Below are positions 10,945 through 23,306 of a stretch of 64,000 nucleotides of DNA, piece after piece. The notes under the pieces were generated by a model that saw only the letters and a list, made by a program, of their open reading frames with translations, was not told where the DNA came from and ran no database searches. This stretch comes from Balanoglossus misakiensis (lineage: Eukaryota > Hemichordata). The position numbers and the translations under genes were made by a program. Position 1 is the first letter of the stretch. Each line of letters opens with the position of its first letter. Location of the stretch: positions 10,850,001 to 10,914,000 of the forward strand of contig CM082594.2 of NCBI GenBank assembly GCA_040954595.2, written 5' to 3'.

Positions 10945-12954
10945 GCCACCTTTTGTAGAATTTTTTGGATGTACATCATATGTCATTTTCCTTCAGGAAA
11001 AAATATCTAGACAAAAGATGCAATGAAAGTTGCTATCAGACACTTGCTCTTGATAAAAACATGACTACCTTTAATATAAGAAACATTGAAAACGGTTTAA
11101 AAGGCACATGCTCACAACAATATTGAATACAAAAAAATCATGGCACTTCATGTTAAACCACTGTGATAATTACAATGATCTAATGTGATAACATGCAAAT
11201 AATATGTACATCTGATGTGATCGAGGTTTCTACAGTAAATGGGATATAACAAGGTGAAAATTACTCTAGCTATAAGAAAAAAGTACAGCTGAGAAGTTAA
11301 ACATTCAGATCGCAATGGTCATGTCCAAAATGCCTTTGCATCCCCAATAAAAAGACAATCAGAAACTTTTCCTAGTGCGTGATCTTGAAAACAGCTTTAC
11401 TGAAATATTGCAGGTAAATACCCACTGAGGCAGAGAGATAGGGCTTTAAAAAGATTGAATGTGGACAAGCAGCCCATGTGAATTTAATAAGTGAAAGTGC
11501 TCATTCATTCATAATGAAAACAAAAGTGCATTTTCAAAGGCAGATTAGTTTGTTACAGTATGAATATTAATCAACAGTTGTGAATTTTAATGATCATGAA
11601 TATTAATCAAACATCAATGAAAAAAAGTAATATGGGTACAGTTCATATTATATACAAATTAATTGCTACAGACCTCTTAATCACCATGGTGATCACAGAT
11701 GCCAAACAATATTTTCTGATATGTATCTTTGGTCGTCTATAAACTTCCTGAAATAAATACTCAGGAATAAAAAAAATATAAACTACAAACCAGGTAAAGT
11801 ATATACATACATGAACAGAATCAAAATATAGTCTATCATACTATAAATGTTATAAGAAAGACATGACCTGTGAACTTTGACCCCATAGTTAAGGTTGACC
11901 AATCAAAATACAGCATGGTCAAGTTACCGAAATTTTAAATGTATGAAGTGGAATGAAAGAGATTAAGTTTTAACAGTAGTTAAAAAACGGATAACTGTTT
12001 CAGCATTGAAAATATCTGTTGACGAAATACGGGTTGTACAAACGTCTCTCCCCATTGCAGGATTCCTGAACTTGTGGTGTGATCCTAATAGGCAAATGAC
12101 TTGATACAGAGACCACGGATGAAATGATAGACACATAAAATACAAATGTCACAAAGTGAATGCACATTGCACTTTGCATCATTATCACCTGGCAACATCA
12201 TTTATGGTGTTCAGTTGCCACGTCTTACAGCCTCTCAGAGAAAGTCGCCAATAATTCAGTTAAAAGCTAGACTGATTTTCGTTTCTTTTCCGACTGTGTA
12301 AAAAAAAGAACTGTTGAAAGAGCTACTCCTAGTTCCTCCTATGAAGGAGTTGAAAGACAAGGGTGATCAAGTTTAATAACAGTTTGAGCGACAAATTTGC
12401 CCGTTGGCAAATTTACAAACAGACCTTAACCCAAAATTACATCTCAAGGACAAATTGCAAACAGCACACATCCAGAACATTGCAGATATATGTCACATAT
12501 AAATACATACGAAAAATTTCCGATTCAAATATTTACAGATAATGATCTACACAATTTTATAAAATTTTCATATCCAATTTTGATTCACTTTCTGTCAAGA
12601 TTTAAAAAACAATCATTTTCTGTTCTATGGAAATTTCATAACTTGTAAAATTTCTTTTTAAAAAATTGCACACCTTTGTGTTAACACCCTGTCTTTTATG
12701 AAATCATCGATGGCCATCATCACAAAGTCGGCAATTGATAAAATTCCCTGATTGCTGCCAGTAGGAAATTCATTTCACAAAGCCAACCTACCAAAGAATC
12801 ATATTTGTAGGTTTCAGCTGGTGAAGTCTGCCCTAAACATGGGAGAATGTTTGACTCAAATGACGCATCAGTTTCAAATTCAAGCCGTGGAGATCAGACG
12901 CATCTAAGACAAACATTTTTCCTCATCCTTGATCCAAGGCAATTGTGTACTTTT
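10945..12954. other. AT-rich intergenic DNA between convergent genes
   Basis: No exon with plausible splice sites and recognisable protein was found on either strand. The open frames present are short and AT-biased. It probably separates the 3' ends of CALML4 and the minus-strand coiled-coil gene. Confidence 0.45.
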
Positions 12955-12960
12955 TTTATT
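12955..12960 (-). terminator. Candidate polyadenylation signal of the coiled-coil gene
   Basis: AATAAA on the minus strand about 240 bases past the stop codon at 13200. Confidence 0.5.
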
Positions 12961-13199
12961 ATTTTCATTTTTTTTCATGAAATTCAAAACACAAAAATAA
13001 CAATAGGATTTTGTAAATGTTACAGGTCAATCCTCTGCCTGAGAATTAATATATTCAGAACAAGCAAAAAAGTAAGATTCTGATATCCAATCAGAATACA
13101 CGATAAGAACGACAGCCAATCAGAATCCACGAGTTTCAAAAAGTTTGTACTTTGATTGGCTGTTGCTAGGATACTCTATATACACACATCATTGACTCC

Positions 13200-16100
13200 T
13201 TAATATTGAGACATAAGAGCTTGTGCTTCTGCTTCCTGCTGTTGAATACGACGGCGACGATTCCGTCTCTGGGCCAGCTTTTCCTGGAGATCCTGATCAG
13301 CTCTGGCCTTGTTGACTGTCTGTGCCTTATCCAGTTGGGCCATCTCTTCCTCGTGTTGTTTCTTCAACTCTTCAATATTACCTGTGAAACACACACACAC
13401 ACAAACTGAGATCGTCTGCAGATGTCGACTGGTAAGATCAAAGCTTGGCCGTTTATCATTTCTGTAAATACTGTAAGTACTGAGCATTTGTTCTGTATAT
13501 AATTCTGAGAACTTGATCTGACTTCTTTGATGGTTTGTGGAAGAATGACATTTGAACTCACCAAAGATGTCACTTGAGTCTGGTGGCGGAGCAAGTTCAC
13601 TCTGTGGTAGAGGGGTAGGCGCTGCTTCATCTGAGCCGTCCGTAACATCCTGATACCAGATGAAAGATCGGATAATATTCGTGAATATAAGGGCTTAGTT
13701 TCATGAGAAATTATATGGTCGACACAGGCAGAAATGGAGGAACTATGGTGCAGCTGTTTTGTGTACCTGGAAATCTAAATTCAGTGCATCAGTTGCAGTT
13801 TGGAAACAAAGTGAGAATGGTAACACTTGATGATATGCCAGCCCCATTTTGCTGCATTCAACCAAAAACATTCTGGTTTCTTACCCCAGCTAAGTCGCCA
13901 GCTTGAGACACTGCATCAGCTTCCATCACTTTCATTAACTCTTCATCGCCTTCATCGGGTTCTGAAAGAAAATTGAAACAACTACGTGTTAAAACAGAAA
14001 CCGTAAAGCATGAAATTTCTTCAACACAAGACAGCACCACAGCTCATGTTGGTTCCTTTCAGTACTAGTCCATTAGCTACCCATTTCAATATGACAAACA
14101 CCCACTGCATTCCAAAGTCATGAGCAGATTAAGCATCCTCCGGTCACATGCAAATGAGCTGGTCATTTCGTGCACAATTCATGAGCTGATTCATGTTATA
14201 TGCAGATTAGCTGTGATCACTGCAGGTGGTATGCAGATATTAGTGAATCACTGCAGGTCAATTCAGGTTATATGCAGATTTCCCACTAACTGGGCAGCAA
14301 AAGTGCAAAATTACTAAAAATCACACACATTCTGAGAAAAAAAATCATTAGTCACAAAAGTCTGCCACATCTTTGTTACTTGTGATTGGCAATGTAGCAA
14401 CCAGCTATTACTTTTGTCTACATTGCTGGTTGATTGGGTTGGCTTGTAAGCTGCTTCATATGAATGTGTGTGATGACTATGTGTTGCCAGTTGATTGGGT
14501 TGAGGTGTACTGTGACGCAGGTTAATCAGTTTGTGAATTTTACACCGCAGTGCAGAACACTATAATAAATTGCCAGTACATTGGTCTGCATCAAGAGAAC
14601 ATGATCTAATACCAAGCGTTCAGGCTACGAGCACAATGGATGCAGCAATGATTTGAGGGGAAATTTCTTTTTCAAATAGCAACTGTATGCTACTGAAAGA
14701 GTAACAACACTCACCTCGTAAACTCATGACTATATTAGTGAAAAAGGAACAGAAAAATATCTGTTGGTGTCTAGTTCACAGAATCGATGCAATGCGAACA
14801 ATTATATCATCAATAAAACAAATCAAATCTCAGATGGTTTTCATATCATTAAAGAGAGTAAAACTATTTCAGTCGGGGAAATGGTAAATATTAAATTATT
14901 TTTGCTGCAGCGTGGGCAGGATAATGGATGAGTAATACGACAGTTATCCTTATTGATTGAATTATTGATCAGAAAAACAGTACTTGAGATCAATATTTTC
15001 GTGTCAAAAGAACTATTTTCTAGATTACGTTCCCATTATGAATGTAAAATGCATTTGCAAAAACAATTTCACTATAGTGCTTTGACACAAACATTTTTCA
15101 AACCTCTCAGACAAGAAAGTCTTGATAAGATGGAACAATATTATTTGGAGCCTACATCAGAATGATTTTCATGTTTTTACTGCTGAAAGGCATCAATTAT
15201 TCAAATAAAAAAGATTATCGCTACTTCCAGACGATATGTTTACAGGGAGATATTAGAAATGATCACAAAACACACAAGTGCATATTAAAGTCAACCGATG
15301 TGCACTGGGTTTTTTGAGTAAGATTCTTAAGATGCATATACACCTATGATCTGGAAGTCTCTGAGCCAGACTATTATCTGGTTAGGATAAAAATAAATCA
15401 ATTAATTTCATATCGGAAAGTAATAAATGCTTTTGTCTGGACCACACATTACCTGGTGATCCTATTTGTGTATCAAAATCTGTAGTGACTTCTGTTCCTT
15501 GCTTCAGTTTAATCTTTTCCTTCATCAGCCTCATCCTTTCTTTCCTCAACTGTTGCTTCTTCTCGTTCACCATCTTGGAAGCATTTGTCAGATCCTTCAA
15601 GATGGTGCCATTAATGACCTAGAGATGGTAATTAATCACATATATGGATATTGGTGGTTTTGCTCAAACATGTAAAAGATGTACCCCTGTAACAGATACT
15701 CAAAAATAATCACTAAACTACCATTTAGTTCGAATGTTGTGTAAACAGCTCACAGCTGCCTATACAAGAACATTTCTTCTTAATAATACCTGATCGAACC
15801 ACTGTATAAGAGCAGCAGCCCTCCGATGTGTCGTGACATAGCACTGCATGGCATGCTGGTGTCGTTGAGGTGTCCTCATGTCGCTGAAGATGTTTGCGAC
15901 GGCAGTGTTTAGCGTGACCATCTCCGCCGGTGTGCAGTACGGGAATTTGATGGTGTGCAAATAACGCTGTGCACTGGTGATGTTCTGTGACGCTGCGATG
16001 AGGTTGTTGCGAGTCTCAGCCGATGCGTGGTACAGCGCGTTCAAGTTGCTGTCAGAACAAAAATATACCAGTCAGTCACTCACTCACTCATAATGACGTA

Positions 16101-18954
16101 AAATTTCCCTCCATTTCAATTTATTCTAACGATGCGTGACCGTACATCTGACATATATCATAATGGAGTAAAACTCAAAGTGTGGTTCAGATGGGTTCGA
16201 ACTACATTATGTATATAATCTGATGGGTTCGGTAAAAGAGCCTACTTACCTCTGATTGATACGAGACACCTCGCCCCATCGTCTCACTGAGAACGCCAGC
16301 TGGTTGGTCGCGTGGTGCAGCAACACTCGGGCATTGTGCCACTTGTATTTGGCAATCAGAACCCTCTGTTGTCTCTCAGTCAGCGAATCCAATTCGGTCT
16401 CCAGTTTAAATTCTAAATCGCTGCCATATTTGTTGTCGAAGACGGCCACTGGGAAAGGAAGACAAAAGACGAGTGGTTATAATAGAAACCCCAGTCGCGT
16501 CTCAAAGTCAATACTGGCGTATGCATGCTTCTCAACTATTGGCAGTGAATGATTTTAATTTCAAATACTGATACTTACACAACAAGCCGTCTTGTTTAGC
16601 ATATAAACTCTTCAGCTGGTTCAAATCTTCTTTTCCAATATCTTGTTCCAACAGGACTTGTTCCAGGCGTTTCTTTTTCGCGTTCAGTTCCTTCTGCGCG
16701 ACCTCTTGTCTGTTCAGAGCATCCATATACTCTTGCTGCTCCTTGGCCATCTGCTGGTCAAACTGGACCTGTGTCATCATCTGTCGAACCGATGGATTCT
16801 GGCCAAGCTGAACGACATCTTGGTGTTCCTTTTTCCTGTAAAAGTATAGACATCACAGAGGGTGTGAAATGAGAGCAGGTTTTGACCCGAGATGTGACAC
16901 GTTTTCATTTACAATATCTACCAAGAATGAATGCAAGTGATTGTGTTTTTCTCTCTATGTAACCAGTCACCTGACAGATGTTCTTTACAACACTTGATAA
17001 AATCCTTCCTCTTCATATAGCTATGTCAATCACAGAGGTCAAAGGTCAAGTCAGATTCCTCCACCTTATTTTCAAAGAAAGCCATTAACTCCTTGTTGCT
17101 TAGCAACATAAATGCTTTGTTGTCAAAGCGGGTGACTGACCTAATAAAAAAAGGTGAAGCTTTTGATGTGACAATGCCCTCATTTCTGTCATATAGAAAC
17201 GAACAAATTAATTTGAAATAACAATGACAGCATAATATTACTAATAACCTAATAGCTATTTCAGCATAATATAATTAAAGCTCACTGCAATTAAATCTCG
17301 CATAAAGGACACTACACTATGATAAAATATAGCCATGTCCAGGCAACAATATTTCACTTGAATCTCTGATATTTTCTGATAAATAATAATCTTGATTTTT
17401 TTTTACCTGTGTAAAGTAGTTACTATTGTTTCACATATAATTATACCACAATTTTTTCAGAGTGTTTTTTTCCATGAGGCTGTAAGTCACTGTAACCATG
17501 GAAACAAAGGAGGTTGTGAAGTCACATCTGAGCTGATGACCTCACACACTATCATCCTCCAAGACATCAACTGTCTGGATGAGAATATCTTGTCTGCGTT
17601 CTACATCACTATTTTATCCTTGTTCAGTTCTGTCTCCTAGCAATACTATACCTCTTCTATTTCTTCTAAATTTCTTATTTTTTTGTTGCAACAATTTTTT
17701 CACAAAATTCTCTGTTTTTACATGATTATCTGAGAATGATCTGCGTACACACGCATAATTCCATTTATTTATTCCGTTTTTTTGTTATTCTCTCAACACA
17801 TATTTTTTTATGAATAGCAGGTTTATAGCCATTGCCATGGAAACATTGTTATCATTTCTAAAAGATTTAACATTCACAAACTGGGTCAATGTCATGCCAT
17901 AATGGTTGAAAGTATGACATCATCCACTGCAGTTCTGATATTTTATTGCAATAATTTTAATGCTAATAGTCTCCCATTGACAGAGAAACGTCACATGCAC
18001 TTACGTCTGAGCGGCTAACTGTTGAAACTGCTGTTCTGCGTTCTTGACCTCTACTTGCAGCTGGTGGATCTCTTCTGCTTTCATGCCGTAGTTTCTTCCG
18101 ACACCCTTTGACTCCAACCTCTGAATCTCCTTTTCCAACTCGATCCATTTCTTCAGGAGATCCTCGTTAAACTCCACCGCCTCCGGCTGAAATCACGAGA
18201 ACAAAGCACGACACATGATTTATGCCGTTTCAGTGAAGGAAGTCTACAGCAAATCCGATGTGAAAAGTGTCTTTATTCTGAACTCTATGGCCTTGCAAAC
18301 ATTGTGTGTCATCCACCGACACACACAATGTTTGCGTGCGAATGTCACGCTGTCTTTGGCGTCACAAAAATGAATTCATACTTGATTCAGACTGAGTCAT
18401 ATACACATTCAAAACACTGTGGTGTACCAAACAATACAAACAGTTGTATAAATCACTGACTGCAAATTATACTGAAGGATGAGTCAGCGATCTCCTCATT
18501 TACTCAATATGCTTTATTAGCGTATTTTCGCTGGAGGCAGGTTTCAGATATTGCATGGATGACTGACGACGTTAAATTGTACGTATTTCTTTTCAGAGGA
18601 AAGTGGTTTCATTAAATACAAGCACGGCAACAAATTATCTGAATCATGGGTCCTTATGAGGTAACATTCAAATGTTGTGCAAATACCATAAAATTATTCA
18701 TTTTTTTTATTTTTTTGATATGTACGCAGTGTTGTGTATATCAGCACAGAAGTTAACATCCCACAGCTCTGTCTCTATGGCAACAGTAACCATCAACTTA
18801 CCTCTCCTTCCTCCTCCTCTTCTACATGATTATTCACCGGCGGCCGAGATCCGACCTGAGCGTGTGGCTGTTGTGGGGGCACTGACGCTACCGGCCGTGA
18901 CTGCTGCTTCACATCTTGTCTGGGTTCAACAGTTGAAGACGCAGCACACCCCAT
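13200..18954 (-). CDS. Unrecognised coiled-coil protein with predicted N-myristoylation/palmitoylation signal
   Basis: Nine coding exons: 18954-18802, 18186-18005, 16835-16579, 16448-16250, 16048-15790, 15618-15453, 13961-13885, 13649-13562 and 13381-13200. They total 1563 nt, 520 residues, with every phase consistent and all sites GT-AG. The start MGCAASS offers Gly2 for myristoylation and Cys3 for palmitoylation, so membrane anchoring is likely. Residues 8-51 are a low-complexity linker ending in a Glu run. Residues about 52-200 and 350-400 are heptad-like, rich in Glu, Lys and Gln. Residues about 200-350 are helical with aromatic and basic positions (for example IAKYKWHNARVLL, HRRAAALIQWFDQ). 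An acidic, Pro-rich hinge precedes a final basic helix containing RRNRRRR near residue 500. I know no family for it. The helical bundle could be a BAR-like or spectrin-like module, but this is only an impression of composition. Confidence 0.85.
14195..14280. repeat. Degenerate tandem repeat, about 35-40 bp unit, 2.5 copies
   Basis: Units start at about 14195, 14228 and 14267 and share the pattern ggT(TAT)ATGCAGAT followed by a CACTGCAGGT block. It lies in the intron between two late exons of the coiled-coil gene. Confidence 0.55.
18295..18335. repeat. Inverted repeat hairpin, 16-18 bp arms
   Basis: The arm at 18295-18310 (GCAAACATTGTGTGTC) pairs with 18318-18335 around a 7-bp loop, with one extra AC dinucleotide in the right arm. 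It lies in the first coding intron of the coiled-coil gene. Confidence 0.7.
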
Positions 18955-20765
18955 GATTGAGCTGTTGAAAAAACAGTCGAAAACACAAAATGCATCAAGC
19001 ACAATTTGAATTTCTCATTTCACCATGGGTTCCCTTTAATCCTTTCATATAATGTAACTCATCATTTTGATATAAATCAATAATCAATGTATTTATCTAA
19101 AAATTCGCTTCTTTTGGTTTCTTATTGTCATTTTAGGAATAACTTTAACACGAGACTGCACACACGGCCACATATATGAAAATCATCTTCTTCTCTGTAG
19201 AACTGGAAAGTGATGTACGTTTCATGTTGGTTTCATGATCCAAGAGCATGATCTTTAAGTTATCCTGGGGAGGGGGCGTGGCAGCGTGTGTGTGATAGGG
19301 GAGGGGGCTCCCGAAAGGAAAGACACCCTTATATATTGACAGTGCCGCCGGTTTAAACAGGAGCACCTGTTGGGTGTATGTTCCCGATCTACGCTCCAGA
19401 TTTCGTTGTATGAATCTGTATGTCATTGATTTGATTTATATAGCTAATGCCTCCGAAGAAACCATTGATATCCGGTGAAACACTCATTCATTCCAAGGAA
19501 AAATCAGAACACAAATGAAAACTGACAATGCAATGGATTTCAGACAGTCGTTTTGTAAGCTTTCTGCATCAGCATCCACGACATCTCAATGTCAAGTTGA
19601 TCTGTGATACAGAGAATTCACCGGCTGTACCCGATCGGCAGCTGCTCACTAACAACAACTTCACGTGAAATGATTTCTTGTCGAAGACATTCGTCAATCG
19701 TGTCGGCGATCTGTAAATCGCGTTATTACAAGACAGTGAGCAATAGTTTTCAATGATGATAAAGTAGTCTTCCATACTCACCAGTTTCTGTAAATATTCC
19801 ACAATCCGTAAAAAATTAAGCGAAACCCAGGTCTGCTTTAACGCGCAAGGCTCACCGTGGAAAGCCCTTATTTGCATATGAATTGATGACGTCGGCTCAC
19901 TATAGCAATGGACATAAACAGTCAACACGCTCAACCTCGAAACACGTACTCACGCAGGTACTGCCAGTATAAGTCAATAGCGACCGTCAAACACGTAAAA
20001 CAATTGCGTGGTCGGTCGGTCGATAAAGCACACGAATATAGAAACAATTACATAACTTGAAATCTAGTACCTTTGAGACGTGACGACAGCACACGTCACG
20101 AACTTCTTTAAAAGTGAGTCGCCTTTAGCTTAGGCCTACTAAAACCAAATTTGCAATACTACGCCCGTCGATCTAGGCAATTTTCTACGAGTGGTTTTTC
20201 CACTAAATCTCGTTAAAATTGACCGTTTATCGGGTACGATTAGGCCTATTTATCAAGTTATGAATAATTGTAGTTTTTGTTAGAATCTCCTTTACCATGA
20301 TAGGGGGTCAGCCTATGCAAATGAAACACAATACCATGATGAACATGAAATTGAACATGAATTATTTTATGTAGTCCATAATTAATTTTATTTATTTCTT
20401 CAATCATGGAGCTAGAAGGGGCTTCAATTAATTTTGTGTTTGCGGTAAACCGTACAAAACTTTGTTCAAAGTACAGAGCGCCACCGGGCGACCAAACTTA
20501 TCGATACTTACACAGAGTGAGTCTGCGCGATGCCCTTTGACCAATGAACATTTGCAGGTCACAGAAAAGCAGCTCCGAGGTTGTGTCAACGTGTCCTGTA
20601 CCGATTTGCAAGCAAGATAATTTACCCATACCAGCGATATGGTTTCTGAAAGTTAGTGTGGTAAGTGCAATGGATAGACTGTCTGTGAGATTTCGAATTC
20701 ATCGCAAAATCGGTTCACTGTTGACGTTTTTGTTCCGCCACCTTGAAATCTGTCACTCACTGCTC

Positions 20766-20797
20766 AACGAACGAACGAACGAACGAACGAACGAACG
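20766..20797. repeat. (AACG)8 tetranucleotide microsatellite
   Basis: Eight perfect tandem copies of AACG. Confidence 0.95.
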
Positions 20798-21003
20798 AGT
20801 GAGTACTTTACGAGTGACTGTATTATACAGTATTTTCGTTCGTGGCAGCGAGTGGCATCGCCCTTGACTTGTCGGCTGAGTGTCGAGATTACAATCGATT
20901 TCTCCAAACACTGCGTACGATGAATGATGCACAAACTGCCGGTCGGTTTGTACTAGGTCGTTTGCTGTGGCTTTCAATCATTCGGCTCGATGTTTGTGTA
21001 GTG

Positions 21004-21029
21004 CCCCCCCCCCCCCCCCCCCCCCCCCC
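21004..21029. repeat. Poly-C tract of 26 bases
   Basis: Twenty-six consecutive C residues on the plus strand. This is a potential G-quadruplex/i-motif site and a likely assembly length uncertainty. Confidence 0.9.
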
Positions 21030-21172
21030 TTTAAGTCACTCGATGTTTACATCGTTCTATATCATGTCAGGGTGTCCAGGTCCTTTATTTGTTGAATTTA
21101 GTGAAATCAGATCAATCAATGTCACAAATTTTCAACTAGAAATAGGTTATCAATACAACATGCAATGACATG

Positions 21173-21178
21173 TTTATT
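21173..21178 (-). terminator. Candidate polyadenylation signal of the EF-hand gene
   Basis: AATAAA on the minus strand about 90 bases past the stop codon at 21266. An overlapping second copy lies at 21177-21182. Confidence 0.4.
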
Positions 21179-21265
21179 TATTTCTACGTATGTTTAGAAT
21201 TCAGTGAAGCATATTTCACCAAACTGTGTATAAAATAAAACCAAAAGGATAATCCCAGTTCCCTG

Positions 21266-21590
21266 TCAATCAGATTGACACCATTCATAAAAGAACTCTA
21301 AAGTGAATACCTCTGCAAAGTGGGCAATTTTCACAATACCATTCCCATTGATGTCGAGTTCAGTGAGCATATTATGCAAATTTCGCCCTTGTATATTGTG
21401 CACATTCAGAGCGAGACACTCATCTATTGATGGTATGTGTTTCCTGTAAAGATTGTAAAGGTTATAGACTAGGCTTTGGACGCTGTGACCCAAATCTTAA
21501 TCACCTGTTACTCACATGGATGACTAAGTCCACTGTCTGCATTCTGGCAGCTTCAGACACCTGGCCAGTTGCGTACCTGGTTGAGTTTTC
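21266..21590 (-). CDS. Terminal exon(s) of an unidentified EF-hand protein
   Basis: A minus-strand frame ending at 21266 contains the segment DINGNGIVKIAHF, which fits an EF-hand loop (Asp, Asn, Asn and Gly at the usual positions). It follows a helical stretch with LHNMLTELD and ends FFYEWCQSD. Good acceptors precede it at about 21447 and 21470. A second likely exon at 21590-21516 has a strong polypyrimidine acceptor and a GTGAGT donor and reads ENSTRYATGQVSEAARMQTV. The phases of these two exons do not fit each other with the acceptors I can see, so the link between them is unproven. Candidate AATAAA signals follow at 21173. No upstream exons were recognised. The family is unknown; a ciliary or sperm EF-hand protein is one guess. 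Confidence 0.4.
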
Positions 21591-21594
21591 CTGC

Positions 21595-23305
21595 AAAAGA
21601 AAAAAATCCCGGCAATTGAAATCACTTGACATTTTCATGAAATCGCTAATTTACTCCAAGCGACGACGGCTACCCTCTTTACTCTCCACACTCAACTCGC
21701 ACAAGGAGATTGGTGCTACAGGCCCCAGTTTGCAAACCTTCAATGAGATCTTGTTTACCGGAAAGAGAGTGTGTGAAGGAGGCGGGCCCTGTGAGTATTC
21801 ATTGCGCGACATCTCATCTCATCGACTGCACACTGATAAAGCACGCAATTTGCACAGGGTGTTGGTGACACACATGTACATGATCAGCAGACCGTGTAAT
21901 GAACTCAGATGAGAGAATCGTCCCTGACAGATCATACTTGCATCATGACATGCATGAATGGAGCCACCTCCTGTGGTATTAAACTCTGTTGATGATTTTA
22001 TACTTTGCTGTGTTAGAAAGATATCAGCTAGCACTGTGTGGTGCTCAATAGGAGTTGTCCAATGTAACCCATGGGAGTTCTGTGCCTGATGAGAAATTGA
22101 TTGGATCGGTACTGCACAAATTGCTGATATTGAGAATGTGAATGCAGATATGTAAAAAGAGCAGCCGGCAAAAAAAACACAATCAGCTGTCAGCTGAATT
22201 TACCACCTGTTGAAATGTTACTTGCAGTCCCCCTCCCCCTTTCTTGACCCCACCCCCTGGTTTAATTAAAGTTATTCAAATTGTCAAGTTAAGGCCACCT
22301 CATCTGACCACAGTTACAAAGTGCTGCAACTAATTTAAGCCAATGATTATGCACCCAATATTATTGGCCTAAATTAGTTATAGCACTTTGTAGCTCAGAA
22401 TTGTAATGCAATTAGATGTACATGTTTGCTCATTGATGATTCAAGTCAGTTATGCTTCATTACGTCCATGCATCAATTTCCCATGAGTGGCAGATATTAT
22501 TCAGCCATAGCAAAATTAATCTTCCGAGTGGCTTATTGTACAGTTAAACTAAGAAATGTGATCAAAACACTGGTAAATATGAAAAAATGAACTAATATTT
22601 GAACAAATTATCTAATTAAAATTTTTCTTGGAGTCCTCAATTGTCATTCACTATGGCAATGGCTGCCATGGTGACATTTAGTCGATATATAGCAGTCAGG
22701 AAGCAATATTTTCTTTTGAAGAGACTTGTTCAGAAGTTCAATAAGAGAATGTGCATTGAATGATAAGAAGCATTTGCTTTCATATACGTGTAACATGTAA
22801 CCTAATACCCATTAGATTCGCGTAGCTTTTGCAATCATTAATACTAACCCAGTTAACAAAAGTTAAAATCAATATATTTTCTATAATTTCTCAAAATTGA
22901 ATATGATGCCATTGTGGAGCTATACATTGAACTTTGGACTATATTTAAAGTGATAATGATTGACTCAAGCTACACAATATAATTGCCAGAAATAAGGTTA
23001 TTTGAATACACTGTATACTGTATACATTTTGTTATAAACTAGCCCAGCAATAATATACACTTGCCATTTGGTAAGTCTCCACATGTAATCTCAAAAATGT
23101 GTTTTTTTACAGCATATTGTACATGCCACGTCAACAGATCTGGTGAAAAGGTGACTGTGCATGTTTTCTCTTTGCAGTATTCTGATTGGTGAAAAGGATG
23201 ATGGCATATCCAATGGCAATATTGCACCTCTAACCGAGCCCTGTTAGTGATTCACTTCACGCTGTAAATACATGTGCCTGTGCGTTGAACATCTGTCATT
23301 TGCAG
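21595..23305. other. Spacer upstream of MGAT1
   Basis: No recognisable exon. A splice acceptor ends at 23305, directly before the MGAT1 start codon, so a non-coding MGAT1 exon must lie further upstream. It was not located. Confidence 0.4.
22315..22392. repeat. 78-bp hairpin with 30-bp arms
   Basis: Arm 22315-22344 pairs with 22363-22392 at 27 of 30 positions around an 18-bp loop. The left arm begins TACAAAGTGCTGCAACTAAT. The shape suits either a small fold-back transposon or a miRNA-like precursor. Confidence 0.7.
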
Positions 23306-23306
23306 A

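Larger units (their letters stand above)
18963..21172. other. Upstream region of the coiled-coil gene; no coding exon identified
   Basis: A splice acceptor ends just before the start codon at 18954, so a non-coding first exon must lie to the right on the minus strand. Its position was not determined. GC content rises around 19850-20550. Open frames here, including one at 19569-19934, match no protein known to me. Confidence 0.4.

Noticed and set aside
21427-21912. 161-codon plus-strand open frame
   Set aside because: No recognisable protein, and it overlaps antisense to the better supported EF-hand exon with its own splice sites. It looks like a chance frame.
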